From Cyanoderma ruficeps (Eukaryota > Chordata > Aves > Passeriformes > Timaliidae): a DNA stretch of 64,000 nt. Shown piece by piece: positions 12,621 through 26,139 of this stretch; the stretch's first letter is position 1, and every line of letters begins with the position of its first letter. Made by a program: the position numbers and the translations under genes. The stretch is taken from positions 930,001 to 994,000 of the forward strand of contig VZDJ01006028.1 of the NCBI GenBank assembly GCA_008694505.1, read 5' to 3'. The notes under the pieces are model-generated. The model did not search any database, was not told the DNA's origin, and saw only the letters and a list, made by a program, of their open reading frames with translations.

Positions 12621-14059
12621 TACTGCACCAGCTAACAGGCACCAGATAAGCTCTCCTGTGGTGGAGGGAGGGAATTCTGCTACAAAGGGAGAGAATTTCG
12701 TTCGACTTTGTTACTCGTGTTCTTCAGTTCACCTGAGCTTCTCTCGTACTCATTTGGCTTGCTGTTTCTTTTGATGTTGCCTGCATTCAAGGGTGGAAGG
12801 GGTTTAGTGTTTCAGTTAGTTAGATCTCCTGTGTACAAAAATATCTTTCCTGTAATGTTCTGTAGAAAGTATGGGTCTAGACTAAGAAATGATTACGTGG
12901 CATCTGTGGTATGTTATGTTGTTGCTGGACTTTCACAGTACATCTAGATAGATGCATATGCATAGTCCAGTTCAGAATCTTATTGAAGAAAACTGATGAC
13001 TGAGGGTTGGCATGTCCATTATTGCTTATACTTATTCAGTCAAAACTTTCTCTTCCTGAAACTGCCCAATGGCTGTCTCATAAATTTGATCCCAAAATAA
13101 TATGTGATATTTCTGGTGTGGTGCCGCTCCTTATCTACCTGACTGTGCAGTGTGCTGTGGAAACATAATGCCTTGTTAAATCCCAGGCCGTGTTTCAGGT
13201 AGATGAATTCCATCTTCTGTAAGTACATTTGTGCAAATTATATTTTCTTTTGTGAATCTCAGTGTCACAGATTCATAGGCTTTTTTCAAAGCCTCGTAAT
13301 TTGTTGTATGTTCTGATGTTATTTGATTGCACTTTTCCTGATAGTATCACTAAATGTAGTAAAGGGCTGTGATGCTACTTTATTAGGTGTCTGAGAAAAA
13401 GGCCTAAGTACAGAGGTCATGTTACATCATCTTATGCAGGTCAAAGCACTGCTATGTATTGAATAGTCGTACTTACTCAAGAAAACTTAGGCAAGTGAAG
13501 AATAACAATATGTAGATTATAATAGTAGTTCCCTGCAAAAAGCAGGGATTTGCCAAAGCAGCTGCTCTCTCAAATGTCTTTGAAGAAGGCTTTTTTCTCA
13601 AACTAAATGTGATCAAAAAAAAGTTTCATGAAAGAAAACCTCTTCACAAGTTGGAGTAGAAACATCATGGAGCCACACTGCTATTTCTGACAAAGCAGCT
13701 TTTGTAATTGGAAGCCGGTTGTCTTGTCTAAGTCAGGTCCTTAGTAACTTACTCAATTGACCAGGATTATATATGGCTGAAAACATCTTTGGTATGCCAT
13801 TTTTAGCATTTCTTAACCTAATATACTGGAAGGCAGCTCCATAAAAATAGAAGAGAGACTATCACTGCTCCAAAATTTGGCCTTAAAATGTGTTTTAACT
13901 GAAATTTACTGTGTTGCATAAAATGCATGACAGGCCCAAAATGCAGAACAGTAATAACTATTTCTACCTTGATTATAGCTAGATTATTTTTTACCTATAC
14001 CTAGTGTACCATTTACTGTTGGAAGCTGTGTCGGGGAGTTTTGTTTAAGTACTGGAATA
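12621..14059. other. Intron, nothing recognised
   Basis: Stops are frequent in all frames. There is no repeat tail, no microsatellite of note and no splice-flanked frame. Confidence 0.6.
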
Positions 14060-14265
14060 AAGCTCTTCACCCAGAGGTGGCTGGGCACTGGAACAGACTC
14101 CCCAGCAAAGTGGTTGCAGCACCAACCTGACAGAGTACAAGAAGCATTTGGACAGTGCTTTTGGATACATGGTGTGACCCTTGGAGCTCTCTTGTGCAAG
14201 GCCAGGAGTTGGCCTTAAGGGTCCTTGTGGGCCCCTTCAGCATGTTCATGGGATTTTGTGATGTA
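14060..14265 (+). mobile_element. CR1 LINE 3' tail
   Basis: Sense-strand CR1 3' end: CTCTTCACCCAGAGGTGGCT, GGAACAGACTCCCCAGCAAAG and GACAGAGTACAAGAAGCATT (parts of the ORF2 C-terminus) followed by the 3' UTR GGCCAGGAGTTGG and GTCCTTGTGGGCCCCTTC. It is heavily 5'-truncated to about 200 bases. The terminal octamer repeats are decayed (GGGATTTTGTGATG). Confidence 0.88.
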
Positions 14266-15535
14266 GTGATAAGAGAGATTTCTCTGTATTTTGCTCAAGA
14301 CTGACCATTTAGCTCTGTACTGGTACACTAACCAATACTATTTGCTATGGATGATAAGAAGATCATTGTGAGATTATAACATGGGATTCCAAAAGGACAA
14401 CCTATGTATTAGAGCTGAAGAAATGGGGACAAATGTAATTTATTGTTTCATTTGTGGTTTAACAGCTCTAAAGGTACTATTTTCTGTGGACATCATCTAC
14501 CAGAAGGTGAGCAGAGATAATTTTTTGAAGGCTGTTGGAAAACCAAAAGGCTATTCTATCTTGCTTGGGCCACATATTACATGCAGGTGCAAGATTTAGA
14601 GAGATTTCCTGTACTCACAATTGCCCAATCCTTTCAAAAACTAGTTCAGAGGGAGATTAATGAAAATGTCTGCAATCTTTCAGAAATAAATTTCTGTTTT
14701 TCCTGTAATACTCTAATTTGTTAGTCACAAAAATGCTATCCCAAAAATAAAGGAAAATAGAAAATCTTTTTGGTCCATGAAGGCAAGTTGTGACAATATC
14801 TCATGGTAATAAATTACATTTGATACTAGAAGGGGCTGTGGCAGAGACGAAGGTCAGAAATGGAAAAGGTCCAAATAATCTGAACAATCTCAAAAAGTTG
14901 CATGTGTGATAAAATTGTCAAATATTATCAAGATAAATAAAGCTATTTAGCATGTAGGACAGAGGAAAGCTTCTTTTGGCAACAGATGTCCTTCTGAATT
15001 AATATCCTGCACTGTCTTTTGTATGATGTAGTGTGTTAAAGTTTATCAGAGAGAAAAATTCAGCTGAAATTCCAGACAGAAAATCAGAATGTGAAACCAT
15101 TCACTTTTGCTGATGTTTGGTATTTTTTAGTTCAATTGTACTTTAGCATACATCACAGCTTCACTTAGACTGCTATTGCTTATGTGCAAATTCCTTTTCA
15201 AACCCCTTCTTTTATTACCAGAAGCTTTTATTATATTTTCTCTACTTGACTTTGAGTATGTCCAGATTATGGACTTCAATCAGGTAAACAGAATCCCAAC
15301 ATTTATTTTTCTGCTTTAAGAAACCATTGTAAAATAATCCAATAGTCATACACCATAACATTATGAGGATTATTATTGTGCATTACATTTCATCACCAGG
15401 TATGCTTTTATTTGTGTCTCAAAAGAATGAACTGGACAGACAGAAGTAACTTTCCAAGTAACACATAGAAGATTGAAGCTTGTGTTTTACAAATTAAAAG
15501 TTCAGGTATTCTTGACTTAGTCAAATTCTAAGACC

Positions 15536-15552
15536 ATATATATATATATATA
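15536..15552. repeat. (AT)n microsatellite
   Basis: Seventeen bases of alternating A and T, followed by CACAAAG. Confidence 0.9.
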
Positions 15553-16210
15553 CACAAAGCCAGAGGGTTTACTTAGTTATATAAAGTGGGCCAGTAGGTT
15601 TTTAAGTTTTAGATGAGACTGGGAGTTCAAATAGTTTTGGGGACACTGTGTTTATATACAAGTACACTGTGAGGAAGATGAAGCTTATCTTGAAGTGCCT
15701 GTATGTCTGCTATATTTGCTTTAGTGTCCCATAGGCCCTTGGATAGCACCTGAATCCCCTCCAATGGTATAAATAATTTGAAACATCTTGTGCTTGATTT
15801 GAAGCCCATAAAAATCAATTTCTACATCAGAATGTATTATTTATATCTGCCCTTCTTTTCTCCTCTTTCTCTTTCCAGTAATTGAGTAACTACAGATATT
15901 TTGGAACAAGAGATTGGGATGCCCATTTTACATATACTAAATTATGTACATAAGAGTCCCTGCAGATGTACTGTAGGACTTCCTAGCATTCCCTGAACCA
16001 GACCACACCTTGGTCTTCCCAGGCATTGACAATTATTAATAGTCATTAGTCATAACAAAATAATTTAAAAAATAAAATCAATAATTTACTTACAATATCC
16101 ATTCATTTTTGTCTTTTCACTTATGATTCATACAGTTCTACAGTATGTTTTTTTTTAACAGCAAAGTTAGAGGTTTTTTGCCCTCTTTTTTCCCCCTTAA
16201 CCTTGTATGG

Positions 16211-16231
16211 TCCCTTCCCTTCCCTTCCCTN
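16211..16231. repeat. (TCCCT)4 array abutting an N
   Basis: Four TCCCT pentamers run directly into a single ambiguous base at 16231. The array may be longer in the genome than in this assembly. Confidence 0.85.
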
Positions 16232-18164
16232 TAAACAGAAACTCATCACGGAAAATAAAACAAAAACAACTGAGTGAAAGGGGAATGAGAAAAGACATTT
16301 ACCTGGATTCTTTCACTGTGCTTAGCTAAAGTCACAAAAACCTGAATTATTCAAATGAAAGGGATGGAGATGATGACTGGACAGAGCACTGACAGATAGG
16401 TGTAAGAGTCTCTTCCTTTTTGCAAAAAGAGAACCAAGCAAAGAATTCTTTGAAATTTGTACATGGTGTCTTCCCTGTATCCCTGTACTGAATTTACCTG
16501 ACTATACAACTCCCCCCATCACATCCAGTGTCTGTTACACTTCCATAGAGATTCTGGTACCTATTAAATTTTCTACACAATACAGAGAGTTTTTTAATTT
16601 TTTGGCAGGTCATTTATGCAAGTGTCTGTTGGAACATCTTTTCTGGTTGTAGAACAGTAGGAAAAATAAAGGAAAAAGTTTTCTTTAACCATGTAGCCAC
16701 AGGTCTTCCATCTTCATCTTTGCAGACTCCTTTTTTCCTGCTGCACTGAAGAACTGCTGAAGTAGAGTTTAAAATTAGTTATTTTAGCCATTATGGCTAT
16801 AATTTAACTGGTTAATTAGACATGTATGGATTGTTTGACCTTGCTATAATGCTATGTTTACATGTAAGGTACATATGTAAAAGTTTGTGTGATTTTCATC
16901 TTGATTTCTTAGCTAAACTAAAAAAAAACTAGCAAAGATGTCAGCCTTTTTACAGAAGCCAGCATAGCAAACCACACTACAACTCAGTTTGGAGAAGTTA
17001 GGCATTTTTTAATAATTCACCAGTTTGATGTCATACGTCTTTTCTAGAAGAACAAAATTAAAGAGCTTTTGCACTCTACCTTTGGGTTTGGAAGAGGAGA
17101 TGGCATGATAACTTTCTTTTCTTGCTGTAAACTCTGAATAGGTATCCCTAATATTTATTGATTTACACAATGGTACTAGATTTTCTGCCTCTCTTCCATG
17201 AATTTTCCAGTATTTTATCATTTGTTGTTCTTAGCGATAACATGTAAATCAGAAGAGAAAAACACATTCAAAGAAACAGATACTTTTTTACATTAAGCCT
17301 ATTTCCACCTTTCTTTTTAATAATTAGTACACATGCAATTTTCTTAATAGATCATGATAAAAGATTTGTGAAAACTTATATACTTAAGGATTTGTGTAAT
17401 AAAACTAAAAAGCTGTATCTGAAATCAATTTCAATTAATCTTTTTCAAATTTATTATGCACTTTCTAAAGAAGTACTTTGAAGCATAGAAATGGACATAA
17501 ATATCATGTAGTAATATATGTCAAGGCCAGCTTGATACATAGCTTAAGGTTTTTAGATTAAAGTAATATAAACCTAAACTGAATTATCGTTCATAAAGAG
17601 TAAAGAAAAATTGACAACAGGTATTTTAGAGTGATTTCTGAAATTGTATTTTCTAAATAAGATTGTAATGTCATGATGAGAGTAACAGGATAATAAAAAG
17701 AGTAGGCGATTGCTGTCCAGATTATCTAAGAAGAAGTTTCCAAAACACTGGATTGCAGACAATTTAATTTCCAAATATTTTCATTTGGAAAAATATATTG
17801 GTTTTTTTCAGAAAACACTACTCTAAGATGTTATTTAGTGTGGTATATCTCACAGTACTTAAAAAGGGTATCTGAAGCTGCTTTTCTGAAGTATGGATAA
17901 ATTTGTTTTGTTTAAATGAGTAGTTCCCTATTTTGGGTATTATGAGAGTATTAGTATACTAGGATAGAAGAATTTGTCTTATGGTATTGTCTCTTACATT
18001 TAGTAATTTTGTGGGAATTACTAAGGTCAGTTATGTAATAATTTTAACAGCATGAATAATTAAATTGGACAGACTTAGAAGCATATCAAACTCTCCTAAG
18101 ATTGATGTCATTAGAAAAGCTGTACATGCTCAAAACATGCGGCAAATATAATCTTTTCCTTTGT

Positions 18165-18727
18165 TGTAGTTCAACCCTGCTCAGCTGTTTGGTCAATGTC
18201 CTCCAGTGGATGGGGAACATAACTGGAAGGTTAAAAGATAGAAAACTCATGAGACAAAGACAGTTTAATAGGGAAAGCAAAAGCTGCACATACAAGCAAA
18301 GCAAAACAGGGAATTAATTCACTGCTTCCCATGTCAGGCAGGTGTTCAGCCAGCTCCAGGGGAGCAGGGCCCACCACAGCTAGTGGTGACAAATGGGAAA
18401 ACAAATACCATCACTCCAAACATCGCCTCGCCCACTTCCTTCTTCTCTCAGCTTTATATGCTGAGCATGATGCCACATGGATGAGATATCCCTTTGATCA
18501 GTTGGGTCACCAGTCCTGGCTGTGTCTTCTCTCACTTCTTGTGCACCCCAGACTCCTCATTGGTGGCACTGTTTGAACATCAGAAAAGGCCTTGATGTGT
18601 GTGAGCAGTGCTCAGCAATAATGGAAATATCTGTAGGTCATTAATATTATTTTGGCCACAAATCCAAACACAGCACTGAAGGACTGCTGTAAAGAAAATT
18701 AACTATATCCCAGCCAAATCCAGTATA
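18165..18727 (-). mobile_element. ERV solo LTR, passerine-type family
   Basis: The minus strand reads as an LTR of about 560 bases. It starts near the complement of CAGCCAAATCCAGTATA, which resembles the GGTTTTGGCTGGGATA-type start I associate with abundant songbird LTRs. A TATAAAG box follows (complement of 18452-18458). A polyadenylation signal ATTAAA (complement of 18264-18269) lies about 190 bases downstream, and the element then runs to the complement of GTTCAACCCTGCTCAGCTG near 18165. No internal retroviral sequence is attached, so it is a solo LTR. The outer boundaries and target duplication are not clear to the base. Confidence 0.82.
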
Positions 18728-21700
18728 TTGTTTTATTGACTAAGTACACATCACAAAATCCATTCTTTTCCTTTCTAATTTACTAATTTCTCTCTATCAA
18801 TTTGAAGTTACTCATATGAGAGTTGAAAGAAGTATTAAAACATTTCTAATGTGTACATGGCTATTTCTGTGTCATATTGCATCATCTTCATGAAGCTCAT
18901 GGATGATAAAAATTCCAATTCATCTTTGACACAAGGTTAAAATGTTGTATTGATGCCCAAGCTGATTGGTGTGATGTGGCAAAAAGGTACTTCTCTTTCT
19001 GGGAGAGGGCATAGAAAGTAAGGTAGAATTAAGATCTATAAATATAGTTTTTAGACAATATTTACTCATTTACAGCCTTTTAAAACAGAAGTTCATTTCT
19101 AGAGTGTATATGAGGATGCAGGATAGATTTATAATTTATTTTTTGCATGCCTAACATATGAAAGGAACATTCTCAGAAAAGGGATTCTTGCTGTGTTCCC
19201 AAATGCAATGAAGGTCTATCCTGCATAAATCAGTTTTCTTCTTTTGGGTTATAATTCTACAAAACATGCCAAATGTCATCTGACTGTTTATACATGGAAA
19301 AAAAAATGGACCACTGTGTATGTTTGTCTTCTTTCAGACCAGTGGACTCGGCTCCTTATTAGCAGTATTCATCAATGTCAGCATTTCTGAATTAATGAAT
19401 TCTGCCTATTCCAGATAAGTGGGAATCTGTTATTCTAGTAATAGTTTTTCAGATTCTCATAAAAGGAAATATCTAAAATACTGCATTATGCAACAAAGAA
19501 CACTTATTTTCAATATTATCAAAAAGTAGAATTCCATATTAAAATGACCTTAAGAACACCTTCCCCAACAATGTAGATTGGTAAGGTTCATTGAGATAAA
19601 GACATGAAAATTTAAAAAAGGTCTGAAAACTCAGTTGCTAAATTACATAGAAATCATGGATCAAGATATGATACGGACTTAAAAAGTCTTGACTGTGCAT
19701 GCATTTTCCTGAATAACTATTTATTAAGGCCTTTAAGACATGTGATTCACTAAAAGGCTCAGCTTTATTCCTTAACTATTTTCCACACAAACCAATTTGG
19801 AAACTGTTACATTTAATTGAGTAACATTTATATTAACATACATTACTAGCCACATCTTGAAGTTAAAAAATTGTCATGCCACTTTAGACTGCTGGAATCC
19901 TCTCATTTAGAGAAACCTGTCCTCGTGAGGTATATGTAAGCTGCTGTTTGGAAATCCAAGTAGCAAAGCATAAACTGACATCAGAAGAGACAATTAATCG
20001 TAACAGAAGAGTGGAGTTTGTTTTTGTTATACAAGTTTGGTTTCTTTCTTATTTTCTTATATATTGTTTGTTCTTCTCATTCTCTAAATAGCTACCTACA
20101 GATGTTGACTTATGGCCTCTGCTATTGTCTACAAAGCAGAAAATATATTTGGAATATTGGTAGTGGATGGTGGTGGAATAGAGTAATGTAAATAGAAAAG
20201 TAAAGGTTAATTAACCTACTTTTGGTATTAAGACAGAATTGTTTGTTGGAGGGAGAATAGGAGGAAGGAGTAGGAATGGAGGGGAGCTGAAGAGGCTTTC
20301 TGCCTACATAAGGACTGAGGCTGTGCTCAAGGTGTAAATGAAATGTTGTGTTACTTGGTTGGTAACAGCAGAGATAGAATGAGCTAACAAGTGTTGTTAG
20401 ATCGAAGTACCTTTAAACCAAACTTAGGGATCTGATCTGTTCAATGAAAATTATTGCTGTTTTTTATAGGAACTGTGTTGCATTTTCTCCCTTTAATTCT
20501 GGGAAGCTTCTGTTGGGATTTGTTAGGGTAATTTTCAGTTCTGCTCTTAGAATCTATCTTTTTTCCTATACCCAATTAGAAGCAGTGAAACTACTTTTAA
20601 GTGAATCACAATGACTTAAAATTGAACAGAATATGTCTTCCATGAATTCAACACTGACAGACTAACTATGTATTTCAGTATTTTTTGAGACTAACTTTGA
20701 AAGCATCTTTGTTTATTTTCATAACTATATTCTTGGTTTTGATAGCCTCTCTCTTGCTAGCTATTATATCATACATGTATTGTCAGGAGTCTCTGCAGCT
20801 GAGATCTCTGATGAAGAACAGCAGGGATTTCTCTCATGTTTATATATCTTAGAAGTATAATTACATGGAGTAGAATTCAGCTTTAAATTAAGAAGTCCAG
20901 AACTGCCTTTGCTATGTACTCTCACAAATATTCCACAGAATCATGCCCATCATACATGTTACTGAAACCTCAGTAATGGTTGTGGCAGAATTGGACGTAC
21001 ATGGTGAAAGGCATTTGTTGTTCAAAGATGTTAGAACACTGACCTCCAGCAGAAATTGTTCATAAATTATTTGAGTAGTGAAAAAACTTGTATTGGAGAC
21101 ACAAAAGAAGACACAGATAGTTTTCTTTAATGCATATTCATGAGAAATATGATTTGTGGCATAGAGTTTGTTTATAAACATTGGAGGGTGTTTCAATATT
21201 GATCTCTTGAGATTGTAGCTGTTGGCTATTCCTATTCATTAATTTCATCCTGTCTGAGAAAGTCCTGTTGAAATGGAAGGAAACTCACTGTTGACTGTAC
21301 TACAAGTCAAAGCTATGGTCCTGAAATTAATCTGGTTGTGATATGGAAATTCCTACTCATAACAGCTGTCCCTCTGTAATGGATCAAACATGAAACAGTG
21401 ATAAATAGTGTATGTCATTAGCATGCTTTCACTGCTACGGAGAGTGTGAAGAATCACCATTGATCCTATGGGATTGAGACGCAGCTGTCCTGATGGAAAC
21501 AGCTTTTGCTGTGCCCCCAGCCACCCTCTGCTAAGCAGATGGGGAGCGGTGGGTATGCAGGGATATAACTCAGAAAATGGAGCAACTGAGGGAAGAACCC
21601 TCAGTCAGGCTGTAGAAAGTTTGAGAAGCTGGGAAAATCTTCAGTGTGCTACTCCTGGAGAACAGATGTCCTTTGCTTACACAGGGGCAACATACCTCTG

Positions 21701-22705
21701 TATATTTTCCAAAGCTATTATCTCTTTCCTGGAGTTCAAATCATGTGCAAAATCAGGTTTGGGGTTTCTTGCTTGTTTGTTTGTTTTCTTTTTTGTTTTG
21801 TTGTGGTTTTGATTTTCTTTTGCATTTGTCTATTTTGGTGTGAATTATAATATCATTGATATATCATGGTGCTCTTCCATACCTTCTCATTCATTATATC
21901 CATTTCTCTAGAAATTCTTTTATCCTGGATTCATGGTTTTTCTTCCTAAAAACTGTCTGCCTAGATTTATTTAGTATAATCTCTCTTCTTGTTGTCTGCA
22001 TAAAAAGAACCTAAAGATCTTGATCAAATACATGACTGGGTTATGTAAGGGTCTCATCTATGTTAGATGGCATTTATCCAAATGTTGTGATGCTAAAGTC
22101 TATAAACCTGACAGTAACACAGCTTGACCCTGTCTTTCGTACAAGTAATGCCAATTACTTCCACCTGTATTTGAGCTTTGTTAGTTTAAATGAATTTATC
22201 TATGATTCTTTGAAAATAAGTCAAAGAAAAAAAAAGTGTGTCTTTTTAAGACATAAAAGGACAATGACAAAAAACCCACCCCACTCTGTTCTTCTACAAG
22301 TACAGAAAAGGAAAACATGTAATCCTTGTATAAATTTTTTATATTCTGAAGAAAGGGGACCAATGGAGTTGGAAGCATGAGCAACTGCTCCTTTTTCTTT
22401 CCTAAGTAATAAACTGAAAATTTTTACAATCAACTCTTTATTAAATAATATTTATTTGCTTTATCCAAGAAAAAGCCCTTCCCAAACTCCCTTTATATAA
22501 ACTTATTTGTTTATAAATATTATAATTCCCTGATAATGCTGAAAATGCATAGGACCTCTTAATATACCATAGGAATTTTTCTGATTTTCTTGATTTTATT
22601 AAGTATCTCTGCCTTCATTAATGAGATATAAATTCTCATATATATAAATCCTGTCTGTGATGTAGTGAGTTGAAATGGAAAGTTATGTTGTGTACCAAAG
22701 ATGGC
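18728..22705. other. Intron, no gene or clear repeat
   Basis: Mostly AT-rich. A slightly more GC-rich patch at 21470-21690 has an open frame of 114 codons (21468-21812), but its end is a low-complexity T/G run and it matches nothing I recognise. Confidence 0.6.
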
Positions 22706-23360
22706 AGAAACACAGAATCATCACAGAATGGCTTGGAAGAGACCTTAACAATCATACTAGTTCCAACCCTCCAGCCATGGACAGGGATGCCATCAGCCAT
22801 ATCCACATGATCAAAGCCCCATCCAACCTGGTAATGAACTGTTTCAGAGGTGGGGCATCCACAGCTCCCCTGGGCAGCCTGTTACAGTGCCTTTGAATAA
22901 AGAATTTCTAATCTAATATCATCTGATCTAAAGTCTCTCTGCTCTTAGTTTAAAATATTCCCCCTTGTCCTATCATTGTCCATGTGAAAAGTCCCTCTAT
23001 TTTATAATCCCCCTTTCACTGTACTGAAAGGGTGCAGTGAGGTCTCCCTGGAGCATTCTCCTCTCTGTGCTGAACAAGCCCAGTTCTTTCAGCCTGTTTA
23101 CAGGAGAGGTGCTCCAGCCCTTTGATCATGCCTGGGACTGCTCTGATCAAGGTAAAGGGCCTTGCACTTTTACTTGCTCCCATGGGCCCAATTCTCAACT
23201 TGTCCAGGTCCCTCCAGGTGAAATCCTGTCCTTCAATTGTGTCAACTGCACTACTCAGCTGTATGTCATCTGCAGACTTTCTGAGGGTGCGCTTGATCTC
23301 ATTGTGTCATTGATCAAGATGTTAAATAAAACAGGTCCCAAGGTAGAACATCATATATGT
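22706..23360 (-). mobile_element. CR1 LINE fragment
   Basis: Antisense CR1 of about 650 bases. The + strand begins CACAGAATCATCACAGAATG and continues GGCTTGGAAGAGACC, CATCCAACCTGG, AGCATTCTCCTCTCTGTGCTG and AACAAGCCCAGTTCTTTCAG. It ends with the motif CATCTGCAGACTTTCTGAGG and TTGATCAAGATGTTAAATAA, both typical of CR1 ORF2. Frameshifts and stops show it is dead. Confidence 0.93.
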
Positions 23361-23478
23361 TAATGGTATGGCATCTTTTTATACTTGCTCATCTAGATTT
23401 AGGAAACTGAAAAGATCTAAGATTGAAATTCTAGGGCACTGATACAAAATATCCTTATAAAAGAATGAAAAGACTTTT

Positions 23479-24851
23479 TGCAATGGTTTCATGTTTGCTA
23501 AATTTAGTGTAGTGGTTTGAGTGTCTTTTCTACTGTGAGATAGGATCACAAGAAAAACAAAGGAGGTTTACACTTAAAGGGTACAAAGACAGATTTATTA
23601 ACATACACTAAAAGAAGAAAATGAGAATCAAAATGAAACTTTAAAAACACTCCTCCTTCTCACCCTAAGTGTTAACTTTTTTATAAACAATATAAAGAGA
23701 CAAAACTTAGAACTTGAGGTCAGTACTACTTATAATATAGTCTTTAATTTAGTCTTTTTAGAGAGTGAAGTCTCTTGATTTGTTGTGGTAACTTCCTACA
23801 AGAAAGAACCTGTGACTTTTAACTTTTACAAAAGTAGCTGTCTGGGAACTTCTGCAGTTGTAGACTTCCTATATTGCGTAGTCTTTCTCGTGTGACTACA
23901 TATGGCCTATGGATCCATGTATACTGGGGTGTTAAAGACAAACTACTCTAAAGGCAAAAGTCTTTTTATTTCAGGGAAGAGAAAGGTCTTCTCACTTCTT
24001 CACTGGCACAGAGGGTTTCTTATCTCATCTCTCTCTGTTCAAGCATCTCATGGGATCACAAGATAACATCTGCTAATTCAATATTCACTCAGTCCATCAA
24101 GATACTTTTGCTTAAAACCACAAATCTGAATAATCATCTCCCCAATCCATATTTGTATGATTTAGAGGGATATTCCAGTATATTACAGTCAGTTACTACG
24201 GCTCACAGAAGACTTTCAGCCTAAAACACCAAGGCATCTTCTCTATCTCCTCATCACTTAGGATACAAATTCTTTTTCACTCACTCTGGTATCTTTATTC
24301 TGTCTCTTTAAAAATCTCCCACTTTGATCTTTTCTCTCACTCATAGAAGGGTTAGGGCTTTGGAAGTTTCATCTGTGCCAGGAAAGAGTTAAATCTTGCC
24401 CAGGTCCTCTCCCTCCACCTGAGGTTCAAGGTGTCAGATTTCAAGGCCACCACAATCCAAGCCTCAGGGGAGAAGGCCATCAGTAATGAAAGCTGCCGAG
24501 ACTGTGCATGCCTGTACCCCTGGTGTCAGGGGTAGGGCCCAGCCCATGCTTGGGGCTGCTCCTGGGGGACCCAGAGGGAACATCTACCCCATCCCTGGCC
24601 AGCGGCATGGGCAGCTGCTGGGGCAAGCTTTAAATTTGGCTAGAGGTTGGTAGCTGTGGCTTTCCCCTCCCTGGCTGCCGCATGGCCAGTGTCACCTGCT
24701 AGCAAGCCAAAAAGGAAAAAGAATTTTCCTGGGATTCTCCTGAGTTTTAAACCTGTGGGACCCAGAGGTGTATCCCTATATTTAATTTGTTAATCCAGTT
24801 GTTAATTTCAGTCAGCCACTAATTAGTTTCACCATCCATGCTAAACAAACA
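23479..24851 (-). mobile_element. Long LTR-like element (copy 2)
   Basis: This is related to 8823-10335 along its length. Both start with T G (C or T) AATGGTTTCA, then TTAGTGNAGTGGTTTGAGTG, share AAAAGAAGAAAATGAGAATC and GAGAATCAAAATGAAACTTT, and share a GC-rich centre with CTCCTGGGGGACC and GCCAGG. The minus strand carries an AATAAA signal (complement of 23594-23599), intact here but decayed in copy 1. The left flank ACTTTT and right flank CCTTTT could be a low-complexity target duplication. It is about 1.37 kb and has no retroviral coding. It is clearly diverged from copy 1, so it is an independent older insertion rather than the partner LTR of one provirus. Confidence 0.7.
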
Positions 24852-26139
24852 TCCTTTTTTATCATCCGTTTCTGTGTTTTCAATAGGTATCAGCAGAATT
24901 TGAAATGTAGAAAAAAAATCATAGTTTATATTAGTAAATTTGAAAATATTACAGGATTATTTGTGCTCTTTCCATATGGAGTCTTACCTCTACATGATTT
25001 TATGTATGAATTCAGACAAAAGCTCTGTTTGAGCTAAAATCATGTCCTAAAAACTGACAATAGAAACAGCTTTACTGCCTTTATGATTGGTTTACAAGTA
25101 GACAGTTTATGCTTAACAGACAGAGCTCTCTCATAAATTATCCTGTTCTGGGCTTTTATTGTTCAACAATGTGTGTTTAAAGCTTAGTATTGTATGGAAA
25201 ATATTTCCACCATAAAGTTGTGTGTCATGTGAAAAAAAATCCACTTAAATATATACCCAGTGAAATTCTCAATGCGTTGTTTGGCTAACTGAAACTGACA
25301 TGAATATTCATTTAACATTTAATAACATCTACATGAAATATGCCATTTAGCATGGGATGAAGTTTCTCCCACCTGAAAGAAAGAGACAAGGCAAGTTTGT
25401 TGTGGCACTTCAAAGCAATAGCAGTTATTTATAACCTTGGATAAGTAATTGCCCAAGAAGAAACTCAAGTGGTATAATGTGTATCTTAAGGAATAGATAA
25501 AAGAATACTTAAGAATCACTTCACCTTAAATGTAGGAGGAATATCTGGCTGTGAAACTTTTCCTGAAGGCCACCTAACATCACAGTTTTGTTTATCATGT
25601 TTTTAAATTTCATCTGTCAATTTAATAGCTTCTGCAATATGTGAAGCCAAAAAGCCTACATGGGCCAATCTCCTCAACGTACTTCTTTATTAGGAAGATT
25701 GTGGCTTTCTTACACATTAGCTACAATTCTTGATGTAAATGTACAGAGGAGGGGGAAAACACCACCATCTTTTCAATTAATTTCATTGGAACTAAGTTTT
25801 TAGTGTAATTGTGGTAGAAATAAAGCATAGAAAGACCTGGAATCTCTGTTGATTTCTGGTGAGCATAGCTTTATGCCTAAAACTAGTGTGAAATCAATAG
25901 GAAGACAAATGTGGTTAAATTGGTTCAGAAATGTGTGGCAGCAGACACTGAAAACACTACCTTTAAAAAACTAAGAGGAGAAAAGTATACAGAATCTCTA
26001 TCCTCTCTTTGACAAATACATATGATATTTTGCTGCATTTTAAATACTGTGGTTCTATCAAGATTCTAGAAATCAAAACCTGGACTTTTTCATTTGTTTT
26101 CTCCATGAAAACATTATTTATTCATTTTTAGAGACAAGT
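24852..26139. other. AT-rich intron, nothing recognised
   Basis: No repeat tail or coding frame is seen between the LTR-like element and the next CR1. Confidence 0.6.

Larger units (their letters stand above)
14266..18164. other. Intron, no gene; simple repeats and one unresolved base
   Basis: It holds a (TA)n run at 15536-15552 and a (TCCCT)4 array at 16211-16230 ending at an N (16231). Otherwise it is AT-rich with no recognised repeat body and no exon-like frame. Confidence 0.65.

Noticed and set aside
8823..24851. Idea that the two long LTR-like copies are the 5' and 3' LTRs of one provirus
   Set aside because: They are strongly diverged, have different flanking repeats, and the DNA between holds unrelated CR1 and LTR insertions but no retroviral genes.
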